Shown: positions 10,431-19,328, counted from the first letter of the stretch. The stretch is 64,000 bases of DNA from Kineosporia sp. NBRC 101731 (GCF_030269305.1 NZ_BSTC01000015.1:1-64000), one strand, 5' to 3'. The notes: generated by a model from the sequence alone, not told the origin. Numbers and translations: made by a program.

Positions 10431-12815
10431 GTGGTGGAACCTACCGAACTCTGGCGCGACCCGGCACGAGGTGTCGGTGAACGGGTCGACGACCTGCTCG
10501 CCCGGATGACCGTCGAGGAGAAGGCCGGGCAGCTCGGCAGCCGCTGGGTCGGCAACACGCCGTCGGGCACGGTGAGTGAGGACAGCGCCTCGACCGCCTC
10601 GACCGCCTCGACCGCCCCGATGGAGCAGGCCTTCGCGGCGGAAGCGAGCGTTCCGCTCGAGGAGGCGGCCCGGCACGGCCTGGGGCATCTCACCCGGGTC
10701 TACGGAAGTGCTCCCGTCAGCCCGGCGCAGGGGGCCGCGGAACTGGCCCGGCAGCAGCGGGTCGTGATGGGGGCGTCGCGGTTCGGTCTTCCCGCGATCG
10801 CCCACGAGGAATGTCTCACCGGCGTCACCACCTACGGCGCAACGGTTTATCCCGCCGCCATCGCCTGGGCCGCGACCTTCGACCCGGAGCTGGTCGGGGA
10901 GATGGCCGCCGCGATCGGCCGGGACCTGGCGGCACTGGGTGTGCATCAGGGGCTGTCGCCGCTGATGGACGTCGTGCGTGACTACCGCTGGGGTCGGGTG
11001 GAGGAGACCCTGGGCGAGGATCCCTACCTGGTCGCCGAGCTCGGGACCGCCTACGTGCGAGGGCTCCAGAATCACGGGATCATCGCCACGCTCAAGCATT
11101 TCGCCGGTTACTCGGCCTCGCGCACCGGGCGTAACCACGGCCCGGTCTCGATGGGCCGGCGCGAGTTGCTCGACCTGATCCTGCCGCCCTTCGAGGCCGC
11201 CGTGGCCGCGGGGGCGGGGTCGGTGATGCACTCCTACTCCGACGTGGACGCGGTTCCGGCCGGGGCGGATTCCTGGCTTCTCACTGAGATTCTGCGTGAG
11301 GATTGGGGTTTCACCGGCACTCTGGTCTCGGACTACTGGGCCACCCCGTTCCTGGCCGGCATGCACCGGATCGTCGAGGACTACGCCGGGGCCGCGGCGG
11401 TGACCCTGCGGGCCGGCGTCGACGTGGAGCTGCCCGACGCCGTCTGTTTCGCCCACCTGCCCGATCTGGTGCACTCCAAGGAGGTTCCGGAGGAACTGCT
11501 CGACCGGGCCGCCCGCCGCGTGCTCACGCAGAAGGCCGAGCTCGGCCTTCTTGACGAGGGATGGGAGCCGGCACCGGCGTCGGACGTGAATCTCGACCCA
11601 CCTGGCAACCGCGACATCGCCCGCCGCATCGCCGAGACCTCGATCGTGCTTCTCGACCCGGGCACGGCCCTGCCGATCACCGGGCTGAACGGGCCGGACG
11701 GGCCGGACGGGCCGAGCCGGATCGCGGTGGTCGGACCGTGCGCCGACGACGCTCGCACCTTCATGGGCTGTTACGCCTTCCCGAACCACGTGCTGCCCAA
11801 ATTCCCCGGGCACGAGGGTGGTTTCGGCATCCCGATCCCGACCGCGCTGGACGCCCTGCGCGCCGAGTTCCCGCAGGCGCAGATCGTGCACGAGACCGGG
11901 TGTCAGGTGATGGGTGACGACGCCTCGGGTCTGGAGGCGGCCGTGGCCGCGGCGGCCGGGGCCGACCTGGTGATCGCTTTCGTCGGGGACCTGGCCGGGA
12001 TGTTCGGGCTCGGATCCTCCGGTGAGGGGTGCGACGTCGACGACCTGCGACTGCCGGGTCGACAGCACGAATTGGTGACGTCGGTCCTGGCCACCGGCAC
12101 GCCGGTGGTGGTGGTCGTGGTGTCGGGAAGGCCGTACGCGCTGGGTGACGTCGAGCCGCTCGCGGCCGGTCTGGTGCAGGCGTTCATGCCCGGCGCCGAG
12201 GGCGGTGCCGCGCTGGCCGGGGTGCTGTCCGGGCGGGTCGAGCCCGGTGGCCGGTTGCCGGTGCAGATCCCCCGCCGCGCGGGTGGCCAGCCGTACACCT
12301 ACCTGCAGCCGCCGCTGGGGGAGCCCAGCTCGATCAGCAGCGTCGACGTCGCCCCGCTCTATCCGTTCGGGTACGGCCGTTCCTACACGGCGTTCGGGCT
12401 GGAGGAGTTCGGCATCGACCGGGCCGAGATCCCGACCGACGCGGCGTTCGAGGTGAGGGTCGTCGTCCACAATTCCGGGGACCGCCCCGGGACGGAAGTG
12501 GTGCAGCTCTACCTGACCGACCCGGTGGCCACCGTGGTCCGGCCGGTCCGCTGGCTGGCCGGGTTCGCCCGGGTGCGGCTGGAACCGGGGGAGTCGGTGC
12601 CGGTGACGTTCACGGTGCACGCCGATCGCACCGCCCTGGTCGGGCGGGACCTGGCCCGCGTGGTGGAGCCCGGGGAGATCGAGGTGGCAGTGGGCACCTC
12701 GTCGCGGGATCTGCCCTTCACCGGCACCGTGCGGCTGACCGGTGAACGCCGGGTGGTCGGCCACGACCGGGAGCTGCGGACACCCGTGGAGCTGGGGAGC
12801 GTGCGGAAGGCATAG
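10431..12815 (+). CDS. Glycoside hydrolase family 3 (beta-glucosidase/beta-xylosidase type)
   Basis: This 794-residue enzyme removes terminal beta-linked sugars from oligosaccharides. The N-terminal TIM barrel carries SPLMDVVRDYRWGRVEETLGED, LKHFAGYSAS and the nucleophile motif GTLVSDYW, with Asp301 as the expected nucleophile. The alpha/beta sandwich domain (SSGEGCDVDDLRLPG) and a C-terminal fibronectin-III-like domain (VVVHNSGDRPGTEVVQLYL) follow. No signal peptide is seen, so it probably works in the cytoplasm on sugars brought in by the divergent ABC importer. The start is GTG 10431 or GTG 10434; GAGGGAG at 10421-10427 favours the second slightly. A 9-bp tandem repeat begins at the stop codon. 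Confidence 0.93.
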   Translation: MVEPTELWRDPARGVGERVDDLLARMTVEEKAGQLGSRWVGNTPSGTVSEDSASTASTASTAPMEQAFAAEASVPLEEAARHGLGHLTRVYGSAPVSPAQGAAELARQQRVVMGASRFGLPAIAHEECLTGVTTYGATVYPAAIAWAATFDPELVGEMAAAIGRDLAALGVHQGLSPLMDVVRDYRWGRVEETLGEDPYLVAELGTAYVRGLQNHGIIATLKHFAGYSASRTGRNHGPVSMGRRELLDLILPPFEAAVAAGAGSVMHSYSDVDAVPAGADSWLLTEILREDWGFTGTLVSDYWATPFLAGMHRIVEDYAGAAAVTLRAGVDVELPDAVCFAHLPDLVHSKEVPEELLDRAARRVLTQKAELGLLDEGWEPAPASDVNLDPPGNRDIARRIAETSIVLLDPGTALPITGLNGPDGPDGPSRIAVVGPCADDARTFMGCYAFPNHVLPKFPGHEGGFGIPIPTALDALRAEFPQAQIVHETGCQVMGDDASGLEAAVAAAAGADLVIAFVGDLAGMFGLGSSGEGCDVDDLRLPGRQHELVTSVLATGTPVVVVVVSGRPYALGDVEPLAAGLVQAFMPGAEGGAALAGVLSGRVEPGGRLPVQIPRRAGGQPYTYLQPPLGEPSSISSVDVAPLYPFGYGRSYTAFGLEEFGIDRAEIPTDAAFEVRVVVHNSGDRPGTEVVQLYLTDPVATVVRPVRWLAGFARVRLEPGESVPVTFTVHADRTALVGRDLARVVEPGEIEVAVGTSSRDLPFTGTVRLTGERRVVGHDRELRTPVELGSVRKA

Positions 12816-12895
12816 GTCCGGCGGGTCCGGCGGGTCCGGCGGGTCCGGCGGGTCCGGCGGGTCCGGCGGGTCCGGCGGGTCCGGCGGGTCCGGCG
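12815..12895. repeat. 9-bp tandem repeat, nine perfect units
   Basis: GGTCCGGCG is repeated nine times without a mismatch over 81 bp. The first base is also the last base of the GH3 TAG stop. Because the unit is three codons long, the array stays open in all six frames (Gly-Gly-Ser in one), which creates spurious reading frames. Perfect homogeneity suggests recent slippage. Confidence 0.95.
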
Positions 12896-13150
12896 GTCGT
12901 CCGGGGGCCGGTGCGGGTGCATATCACGAAATGAAACCGGATTCGACGTGAGCAAACCGGAAAGCACCCTGCTTGCCCACTTTTGCGATGGTGGTTTCCA
13001 CCTCAGTTGGCTCCCGGACGATGCACAGAACCCCCTCCCGAGCGTTACCGTCACACGGTCGGGTGTCACTCCTTCGGCGGATCATCGCGGACGGGTGGGC
13101 GGACGACGGAATCACGAACAGTTGTGTCCTGTCCGGAGGGGGGAAGCGAC
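12896..13150. other. Leader region of the GGDEF-EAL gene
   Basis: I see no gene here. The stretch contains several AT-rich patches (CATATCACGAAATGAAACC near 12920) that could hold a promoter, but no clear -35/-10 pair. Confidence 0.3.
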
Positions 13151-15052
13151 GTGGCGGTGGCACCGGCCATGCCGTGGGCCCAGTCGACCGGCCGTCCCCG
13201 CCGGGGCCGACATCGGCTCCCGGATCAGGAGGTCTCCCAGCCGGCTCCCCTGGCCGGCTGGGCGAAGGCCATTCTGGCGGACATCGCCGTCCCGGCCGTC
13301 ACCATGTCGCCGGACATGCGGGTCTCGGAACTGGACGACTGGTTCCGGGGCAACCCGCGTACGACCACCGTCGTCGTGCCGCTGGAGTCGGGCCCGATCG
13401 TGGTGGACCGCGCCTGGTTCGACCGGTGGGTCTCGGGGGCCCTGGGCTACGGCCGGTCGGTGTTCAAGCGGATGACCCTGGCCGACCTGGACGACGTACC
13501 GAGCATGTTCCTGACCGCCGACACGAGTATCGACGCGGCCGCGGCCGTGGTCACCGACGAGGCCCCCGGCGAGGAGGCCTCGGTGACCACGGTCGGGGTG
13601 ATCGCCGCCGACGGCGCCCTGATGACGGTCTCGGTGACCACCCTGTTCCGCGCCCTCTCGTACAGCTACGCCTACCAGGCCCGCCACGACGTCCTCACCG
13701 GTCTGCCGAACCGGGCCTCCCTGATGGAGTGGATGCGCGGTCACGACGCCCGCACGGGCGACGTGACCGTGCTCTACATCGACCTGGACCGGTTCAAGGA
13801 CGTCAACGACAGCCTGGGGCACGCCGTCGGCGACCAGGTGCTGCGGATCTTCTCCGAGCGGCTGCAGAACATCGCCCGGTCGGACGACCGGGTGGCCCGG
13901 CTCGGTGGTGACGAGTTCGCGATGGTGCTCGCCGGGGCCCTGACCCCCGAGGAGTCGCGCTCGGTGGCCGAGCGGATCGTGCACGAGGCCTCGATCCCGT
14001 TCAGCGTCACGGTCGACCACGGCGACGGCCAGCAGGTCGACGCGGTGGCCAGTATCGGTGCCAGCGTCGGGGTGGCCCGCGCGGACTCGATGATCTCCTC
14101 CGGGGTCAGCCTGGAAGATCTGGTCTCGCAGGCCGACCTGGCGATGTTCCAGTCCAAGTCGCACGGCCGGGGCCGGGTCACGCACTTCGACGCCGAGGTG
14201 CTGGCCACCCGGGGGTCGCAGACCGAGCTGCGGGCGCGTCACCACATGGAACGCCGGCTGCGCCAGGCCATCGCGGCCGGCGAGCTGCGCCTGCACTACC
14301 AGCCGCTGGCCGAGCTGGCCAGCAACCGGATCGTGGGGGCCGAGGCGCTGGCCCGGTGGGAGGACGCCGAGCTCGGCCCGGTGTCGCCCGTCGTGTTCAT
14401 CAAGCTCGCCGAGGAGACGGGCCTGATCATCGATCTGGGTCGCTGGGCCCTGAACACCGCCTGCCAGGAAGCCGCCACCTGGCCCATGTTCGAGTCGGCG
14501 GACGGTATCCGGCGCCGGATGAAGGTCACCGTCAACGTGTCCGCCGTGCAGCTGTCCCAGCCCTCGTTCGTGCGCGACGTAGCGCAGGCGCTGGTCGACT
14601 CCGGGCTGCTGCCACGCACGCTCTGCCTGGAGATCACCGAGACCGCGGTGATCGGTGACATGCACGCCACCGCCAAGAACCTGCAGGAGATCCGCGACCT
14701 GGGGGTGACCGTGGCGCTCGACGACTTCGGCACCGGGTACTCGTCGCTGACCATGTTGCGTGACCTGCCGGCCGACGTGGTGAAGATCGACAAGTCGTTC
14801 ATCGACAAGATCGCCGTGGAGGCCTCCACCGACAGCGTGCTCGCCCGGCTGGTCATCGAGACCGCGCACTCGCTGGGCATGAGTGTCTGCGCCGAGGGGG
14901 TGGAGACGAACGAGCAGGCCGAGCGGCTCGCCGACATGGGCTGCGACACGCTGCAGGGCTGGCTGATCTCCAAACCGCTCGCCGGCTCGGAGGCCTTCAC
15001 CGAGTGGCTGCCCACCGCCGTGTTGCCCGAGGCCCTGGGGCCGCGCCGCTGA
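13151..15052 (+). CDS. Cyclic-di-GMP turnover protein with GGDEF and EAL domains
   Basis: This 633-residue protein could make and break the second messenger c-di-GMP. The first ~170 residues hold a CBS-like or otherwise unassigned sensor region without membrane segments. The diguanylate cyclase domain follows (HDVLTGLPNRASL), with an intact GGDEF signature at residues 252-256. The phosphodiesterase domain has the intact EAL signature at 398-400, plus LCLEITETAVIGD and LDDFGTGYSSL. Both active sites look complete, so the net direction cannot be predicted. GTG 13151 is chosen because GGAGGGGGG at 13135-13143 is well placed; an in-frame extension to 12983 has no such site. Confidence 0.93.
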   Translation: MAVAPAMPWAQSTGRPRRGRHRLPDQEVSQPAPLAGWAKAILADIAVPAVTMSPDMRVSELDDWFRGNPRTTTVVVPLESGPIVVDRAWFDRWVSGALGYGRSVFKRMTLADLDDVPSMFLTADTSIDAAAAVVTDEAPGEEASVTTVGVIAADGALMTVSVTTLFRALSYSYAYQARHDVLTGLPNRASLMEWMRGHDARTGDVTVLYIDLDRFKDVNDSLGHAVGDQVLRIFSERLQNIARSDDRVARLGGDEFAMVLAGALTPEESRSVAERIVHEASIPFSVTVDHGDGQQVDAVASIGASVGVARADSMISSGVSLEDLVSQADLAMFQSKSHGRGRVTHFDAEVLATRGSQTELRARHHMERRLRQAIAAGELRLHYQPLAELASNRIVGAEALARWEDAELGPVSPVVFIKLAEETGLIIDLGRWALNTACQEAATWPMFESADGIRRRMKVTVNVSAVQLSQPSFVRDVAQALVDSGLLPRTLCLEITETAVIGDMHATAKNLQEIRDLGVTVALDDFGTGYSSLTMLRDLPADVVKIDKSFIDKIAVEASTDSVLARLVIETAHSLGMSVCAEGVETNEQAERLADMGCDTLQGWLISKPLAGSEAFTEWLPTAVLPEALGPRR

Positions 15053-15122
15053 CCTGCAGCATGTGACCTGGATCACGGCCGCCGGGAAAACCGGTTCCCC
15101 GGTCGCTGTCGACTCTCCTGGT

Positions 15123-15659
15123 GTGGACGAGACATCCGAGGGCGAGCTGATCCGCCGGGTCGCCCGCGGCGACCGGGCCGCCTTCGACCAGTTCTACCGC
15201 CGGACGGCTCCCTGGCTGACGGTGCGGCTGCGGCGTCGCTGTGCCGACCCGGAACTGCTGTCCGAGGTGGTCCAGGACACCTACGTGGCGGTCTGGCGTT
15301 CGGCGGGCAGCCTGGCGCCGGTGGCGGGCGGGGCGCAGACCCTGGGCTGGCTGTGGACGATCGCCGCCCGGCGGCTCGTCGACGGGTTCCGCGCCCAGAC
15401 CCGGCAGGCCCGCGTACCGGTGGCCGCGGTCGAGCCGGTGGCCCCGGCCGCCGAGGACGAGGCCCTGGCCGGCGGACTGGGCGGTGGCCTGGAGAAGGCC
15501 CTGCTCGACCTGCCCCCGGAACTGCGCCGCGTGCTCACCGCCATGGTGCTCGACGGCCTGACGGTGCGCGAGACCGCGATCCTGCTCGGCCTGCCGGAGG
15601 GAACCGTGAAGACCCGGGCCCGGCGGGCCCGTACCGCCCTGAGGGAGGCACTGTCATGA
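15123..15659 (+). CDS. ECF-type RNA polymerase sigma factor
   Basis: This 178-residue sigma-70 family protein has region 2 (ELIRRVARGDRAAFDQFYRRTAPWL, then VVQDTYVAVWRSAG and TLGWLWTIAARRLVDGFR) and region 4 (LDLPPELRRVLTAMVLDGLT, then the helix-turn-helix ETAILLGLPEGTVKTRARRAR). Regions 1 and 3 are absent, as expected for ECF factors. GTG 15123 gives a normal N-terminus; GTG 15063 is an in-frame alternative and neither has a clear ribosome site. It overlaps the zinc-finger membrane gene by an ATGA, so that protein is probably its anti-sigma factor. The next three genes form an ABC transporter, likely part of its regulon. Confidence 0.88.
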   Translation: MDETSEGELIRRVARGDRAAFDQFYRRTAPWLTVRLRRRCADPELLSEVVQDTYVAVWRSAGSLAPVAGGAQTLGWLWTIAARRLVDGFRAQTRQARVPVAAVEPVAPAAEDEALAGGLGGGLEKALLDLPPELRRVLTAMVLDGLTVRETAILLGLPEGTVKTRARRARTALREALS

Positions 15660-16453
15660 CTCACCCGGCCACTCACCCGGACCAGTCCTTGATCGCCCGC
15701 TACGCGACCGGCGACCCCGGGGTGGACGACGCGACGGTATGGGCCCTGGAGGCCCACCTCGAGTCGTGTGCGGGCTGCCGGTCCGGCCTGGCCGGGGCGC
15801 TGGCACCGGACCTCCAGGGGCTGCTCGACCGGACGTCCGCCGGCATCCACGCCGCGATCGGGGGCGGGCCCGCTCCGGTCCCGGTCCGCCGCGGGCACCG
15901 CCGGATGACGACGGCCCGGCTGTGGCCCTGGCCCGTCTCGGCCGGGGTGCTGATACTGATGGCGCTGGGCCTGGACCGGATCTTTCCCCAGATGCCTTCA
16001 CCGGTAATGCTTCTGGCTCCGGTCGTCCCGCTGATCCCGGTGGCCGCGGTGTGGAGCCGGCCCCTGGACCCGGCCTGGGAGCTGACGGGTTCGGCACCCC
16101 GCGGCGGACTGTGGATGCTGTTGCGCCGGACGCTGGCCATGATGCTCGTCCTGCTGCCGGTTCTCACGGTGGCCGGTCTGCTGACCGGTCATTCGCCGGC
16201 GGTGTGGCTGCTGCCCGCCCTGGCCCTGACTGCCGGCAGCCTGCTGGCGGGGCAGCTCGTGGGCGGGGTGGACCGGGCCGCTGTCGCGCTGGGCGTGATC
16301 TGGGCGGCGGCCGTGGTTGCCCCCAGCTTGCGGGACCGGCACACGTCGGTGGTGCTGGCCGCCGACGGCCGGATCTGGTGGGCGCTCGTCACGTTCGCCC
16401 TCGTCGCCGTTCTCGGGGCCCAGATCCGACACCGCGGCGACTTCGCGCACTGA
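15656..16453 (+). CDS. Membrane protein with N-terminal zinc-finger anti-sigma motif
   Basis: This 265-residue protein begins with a zf-HC2-like motif: the spaced His and Cys residues in HLESCAGCRSGL at about residues 38-50. About six hydrophobic segments follow between residues 95 and 255 (for example SAGVLILMALGLDRIF and LALTAGSLLAGQLVGG). A cytoplasmic Zn-binding domain fused to a membrane part is the standard layout of anti-sigma factors that hold an ECF sigma factor. The start overlaps the sigma stop (ATGA), with GGGAGG upstream. Its stop lies inside a 21-bp tandem repeat. The signal it senses is unknown. Confidence 0.82.
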   Translation: MTHPATHPDQSLIARYATGDPGVDDATVWALEAHLESCAGCRSGLAGALAPDLQGLLDRTSAGIHAAIGGGPAPVPVRRGHRRMTTARLWPWPVSAGVLILMALGLDRIFPQMPSPVMLLAPVVPLIPVAAVWSRPLDPAWELTGSAPRGGLWMLLRRTLAMMLVLLPVLTVAGLLTGHSPAVWLLPALALTAGSLLAGQLVGGVDRAAVALGVIWAAAVVAPSLRDRHTSVVLAADGRIWWALVTFALVAVLGAQIRHRGDFAH

Positions 16454-16488
16454 GCAAAAACTTTCGTGCACTGCGCAAGAACTTTCGC
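16447..16488. repeat. 21-bp tandem direct repeat (2 units) over a stop codon
   Basis: Units 16447-16467 and 16468-16488 both read GCACTGnGCAAnAACTTTCG and differ at only three of 21 positions. The stop codon of the anti-sigma gene (16451-16453) lies in the first unit, and the ABC ATPase gene starts 35 nt later. This could be a duplicated binding site or a slippage product. Confidence 0.85.
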
Positions 16489-16522
16489 GCATCGACTCAT
16501 AGCCACTGTCTGGAGAGCTTTC

Positions 16523-17326
16523 ATGCGAACCGTCCGCGCGACCGACACCGCGCCGCAGACCTACCGATGGTCGATCGAGGCCCGCAACCTCACGGTCAAG
16601 GCCGGCCGGCACCAGGCCGTCAACGGTCTGGACCTGAGCCTGGGCATCGGTGTGCACGGTCTGCTCGGTGCCAACGGTGCCGGCAAGACCACTCTGATGC
16701 GCTGTCTCGCCACCGTGATCCAGCCTGCCGGGGGAGAACTCAGCCTGCTCGGCGCCGAGGTCTCGCGCAGTTCCCGACTGCGCGGGATCCGCCGCGACCT
16801 GGGGTACCTGCCCCAGGCCTTCGGCTACTACCCGCGATTCACCGTGCGGGAGTTCGTCGAGTACGTGGCCTGGCTGAAAGAAACGCCCGCACAAGACATC
16901 CCGGGGGCCGTGCAGCGCGCGGTCGAGCGGGTCGGGCTGGAGGCCAAGGCCGACGCGAAGATGAAGTCGCTCTCGGGCGGCATGCTGCGCCGGGCCGGCA
17001 TCGCCCAGGCCATCGTCAACGACCCCGCGGTGCTGCTGCTCGACGAGCCGACCGTCGGTCTGGACCCCGAGCAGCGCCTCGACTTCCGCGACCTGCTGCG
17101 CACTCTCGGCACCGAGAGCTGCCTGCTGGTGTCGACCCACCTGGTCGAGGACGTGGCGGCGGCCTGCACCGACGTGGTGATGATCCACGAGGGCCGGACC
17201 GCCTGGACCGGCACGCCCGAAGAGCTCGCCGCCGCCGGGGCCGACGGCGCGCCCGGCGACAGCCCGACCGAGCGCGGCTACGCCACGGTGCTGGGTCGCT
17301 ACCGCCAGCAGCAGGCCCTCCGATGA
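16523..17326 (+). CDS. ABC transporter ATP-binding protein
   Basis: This 267-residue ATPase has Walker A (GANGAGKTT), a Q-loop (LGYLPQAFGYYP), the signature motif LSGGMLRRAGIAQAI, Walker B (VLLLDEPTVGLDP) and the switch His in STHLVED. It resembles the drug/lantibiotic-export and ABC-2 class of ATPases. ATG 16523 is preceded by GGAGAG at 5 nt; an upstream in-frame ATG would run through the repeat and is unlikely. It is followed, with an ATGA overlap, by two membrane proteins that probably form its transport channel. The sigma/anti-sigma pair upstream probably controls it. Confidence 0.93.
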   Translation: MRTVRATDTAPQTYRWSIEARNLTVKAGRHQAVNGLDLSLGIGVHGLLGANGAGKTTLMRCLATVIQPAGGELSLLGAEVSRSSRLRGIRRDLGYLPQAFGYYPRFTVREFVEYVAWLKETPAQDIPGAVQRAVERVGLEAKADAKMKSLSGGMLRRAGIAQAIVNDPAVLLLDEPTVGLDPEQRLDFRDLLRTLGTESCLLVSTHLVEDVAAACTDVVMIHEGRTAWTGTPEELAAAGADGAPGDSPTERGYATVLGRYRQQQALR

Positions 17327-17916
17327 GGTGGACGACGCTCTACGCCCGCTCCCGGCAGGTGCCCCGGTCGCTGTTCGTCGCGATCGCCGCCGCAGCCGTG
17401 GCCTGCCTGCTCTGGGCCGTGTTCAGCGACGACCCCACGGTCGGCGACCGGTTGATGACGACGGGCGTCATGCTGGGGACGGCCGCGCTCGGGCTCACCC
17501 TCGGTACGTTCGACGAGGAGCTGAACCGCACGGCGGCCCACCACTGGCCGCTGCGCCGCGCCCTGCACCTGCTGCTCGCCCTCGGCGTACTCGTGGCCCT
17601 GGCCCTGGCCACCCGTCTGGGCCCCGCCCATTTCGCCCCCTTCCCGACGGTGCTGCGCAACGTCGTCGGCCTGCTCGGCCTGACGGCGCTCGGCGCCGCC
17701 GTGCTCGGCGCCGACCTGTCCTGGCTCGGATCAGCGGTGTGGACCCTGGTCTGCGTGCTGCCGTTCGGCGGGCCGAGCCCGGACGTTCTGACCCAGATGG
17801 CGACCTGGCCCGTGCAGACCTCCGACGCGACGGCCGCGACTGTCAGCGCGGTGGTGCTGGCGCTCGCCGGGGCCACGGCCTACACCTTCTACGGATGCCC
17901 GGAGCGTGCGGCATGA
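17323..17916 (+). CDS. Integral membrane protein, probable ABC subunit
   Basis: This 197-residue hydrophobic protein has about six membrane segments (SLFVAIAAAAVACLLWAVF, LMTTGVMLGTAALGLTLG, LHLLLALGVLVALALAT, VVGLLGLTALGAAVLGA and others). I do not recognise a named family. It overlaps the ATPase gene upstream and the next membrane gene downstream by ATGA junctions, so all three are translated together. A role as a small channel subunit of the exporter is an inference from that context. Confidence 0.75.
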   Translation: MRWTTLYARSRQVPRSLFVAIAAAAVACLLWAVFSDDPTVGDRLMTTGVMLGTAALGLTLGTFDEELNRTAAHHWPLRRALHLLLALGVLVALALATRLGPAHFAPFPTVLRNVVGLLGLTALGAAVLGADLSWLGSAVWTLVCVLPFGGPSPDVLTQMATWPVQTSDATAATVSAVVLALAGATAYTFYGCPERAA

Positions 17917-19313
17917 ACCACCTGAACCGGATCATCGGCATCGAGACACGGCGCTCGGGAGTGGTCCCGGTGGCCCTTCTCGTGGCCGTGCCCATGGTGG
18001 CCCTGATCCTCACCACCGTCTCCAGTTTCGAGGGGCGGTGGCTGCCGCTCGCCGTCACCGTGCGCACGATGCTGCAACTGGCGCTTCCCCTGGTCGTCGG
18101 CGGTGGGGCCTGGCTCGGGATGCGGGAGCACCGGCATCACCTGGGCGAACTGCTGGCCAGCAGCCCCCGGTCGCGGGCGCGGCGGATCCGGCCGCTGGCG
18201 ATCAGCCTGGCCGGGCTGGTGACCGTGGCCTACCTGACGGCCTTCGCGGCGGGCCTTCCCCGGGTGCTGGGCCGGGCGGTCTACGTGCCGATGGCCACGC
18301 TGCCGGTGACGGCCGTGGGCGCACTCTCCCTCGTGGCTGCCGGCTGGCTGGGCCTGGCGGCCGGCCGGGCCGTTCCCCGGCTGATCCTGATCCCGGTGCT
18401 CGTGGTGCTGTCGGCCGGGCTCACCGGGATCGTGCCCAGCCTCGTCCAGGACTCCTACTTCGGGGTGGACCAGCGGGACTCGGTGCCCGCCGCCCTGTGG
18501 CTGACCCCGGTCTGGACCTTCACGGTGCCGGACTTCGACACCGTGACCGGCCGGACCAGCCTGCTCCAGGCGATCGCGCTGCTGGGCCTGGCCGTCACCG
18601 GCCTGCTGCTGGCCTCAGTCGGTCGCCGGGGGATCGCACCCGCCCTGGTCCCGGCGGCGGCCGGGCTGGCCGGGGCCGCGCTGCTGCTCCCGGCGTCGGG
18701 CAGCGCCGCGCTCGCCGACGACGCCCGGGCCTTCGCCCCGCGGTGCAGCGACGCCGGCCCGCAGATCTGTGTCAGCACGGTGCACGCCTACCAACTGGAC
18801 GAGATCACGGCCCCGGCCCAGCAGGTGCTGACCCGTCTGGCGGTCGTGCCCGGTGCACCCACCCGGGCGGCCGAGTCGAGGATGGACGACCGGTCCGGCC
18901 GGCCGGTGACGGATCGCGCCGGCACGATCTCGTTCACCGATCCCTACGCCACCTACCGCTCGGACGAGGGGTTCAGCGTCCGGGCGTTCCAGCAGGGTCT
19001 CGCCGACCAGGCGTTCCTGCCGGACTGCGACGTCAGCGTGATCAAGGACGACTACGACCTGGGCGTGGCCGTGATCGGGGCCTGGCTGGCCGGGTCCGGA
19101 TCCCTGCTCGAGCCGCACCCGGACGACAACTTCGGCGACCGCGTGGTGCTGATCTGGGACACCGACGAGATCGACCGGGGCGACCGGGCGATCCAGGCAC
19201 TACGGACCCTGCCCGGGGCCCGGCAGACGGACCTGGTGCGTCAGGTCTGGACGCTGACCCGGACCTGCCGCCCGGAGGCCATGACAGCCCTCATGGCACT
19301 GGGGAAGGCGTGA
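17913..19313 (+). CDS. ABC-2-like membrane protein with large extracytoplasmic C-terminal domain
   Basis: This 466-residue protein begins with about seven membrane segments (residues ~15-285; for example VVPVALLVAVPMVALILTTV). A soluble part of about 180 residues follows, with four cysteines in CSDAGPQIC, DCDVS and RTCRPEA that could form disulphides outside the cell. The C-terminal part has no family I can name. Start ATG overlaps the preceding stop (ATGA). Together with the ATPase and the 197-residue protein it probably builds an ABC exporter, with the outer domain sensing or binding a ligand. Confidence 0.75.
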   Translation: MNHLNRIIGIETRRSGVVPVALLVAVPMVALILTTVSSFEGRWLPLAVTVRTMLQLALPLVVGGGAWLGMREHRHHLGELLASSPRSRARRIRPLAISLAGLVTVAYLTAFAAGLPRVLGRAVYVPMATLPVTAVGALSLVAAGWLGLAAGRAVPRLILIPVLVVLSAGLTGIVPSLVQDSYFGVDQRDSVPAALWLTPVWTFTVPDFDTVTGRTSLLQAIALLGLAVTGLLLASVGRRGIAPALVPAAAGLAGAALLLPASGSAALADDARAFAPRCSDAGPQICVSTVHAYQLDEITAPAQQVLTRLAVVPGAPTRAAESRMDDRSGRPVTDRAGTISFTDPYATYRSDEGFSVRAFQQGLADQAFLPDCDVSVIKDDYDLGVAVIGAWLAGSGSLLEPHPDDNFGDRVVLIWDTDEIDRGDRAIQALRTLPGARQTDLVRQVWTLTRTCRPEAMTALMALGKA

Positions 19314-19328
19314 CGGATGAGCTCGCGG

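Noticed and set aside
10224..12764. Long antisense frame opposite the GH3 gene
   Set aside because: No motif, no start signal, and fully explained by the GH3 codon bias.
12815..12895. CRISPR array
   Set aside because: Units are 9 bp and contiguous without spacers, and there are no cas genes in the window.
12742..12951. Frame encoding a Gly-Gly-Ser repeat protein
   Set aside because: It exists only because the 9-bp array is open in every frame; it overlaps the GH3 end and has no start signal.
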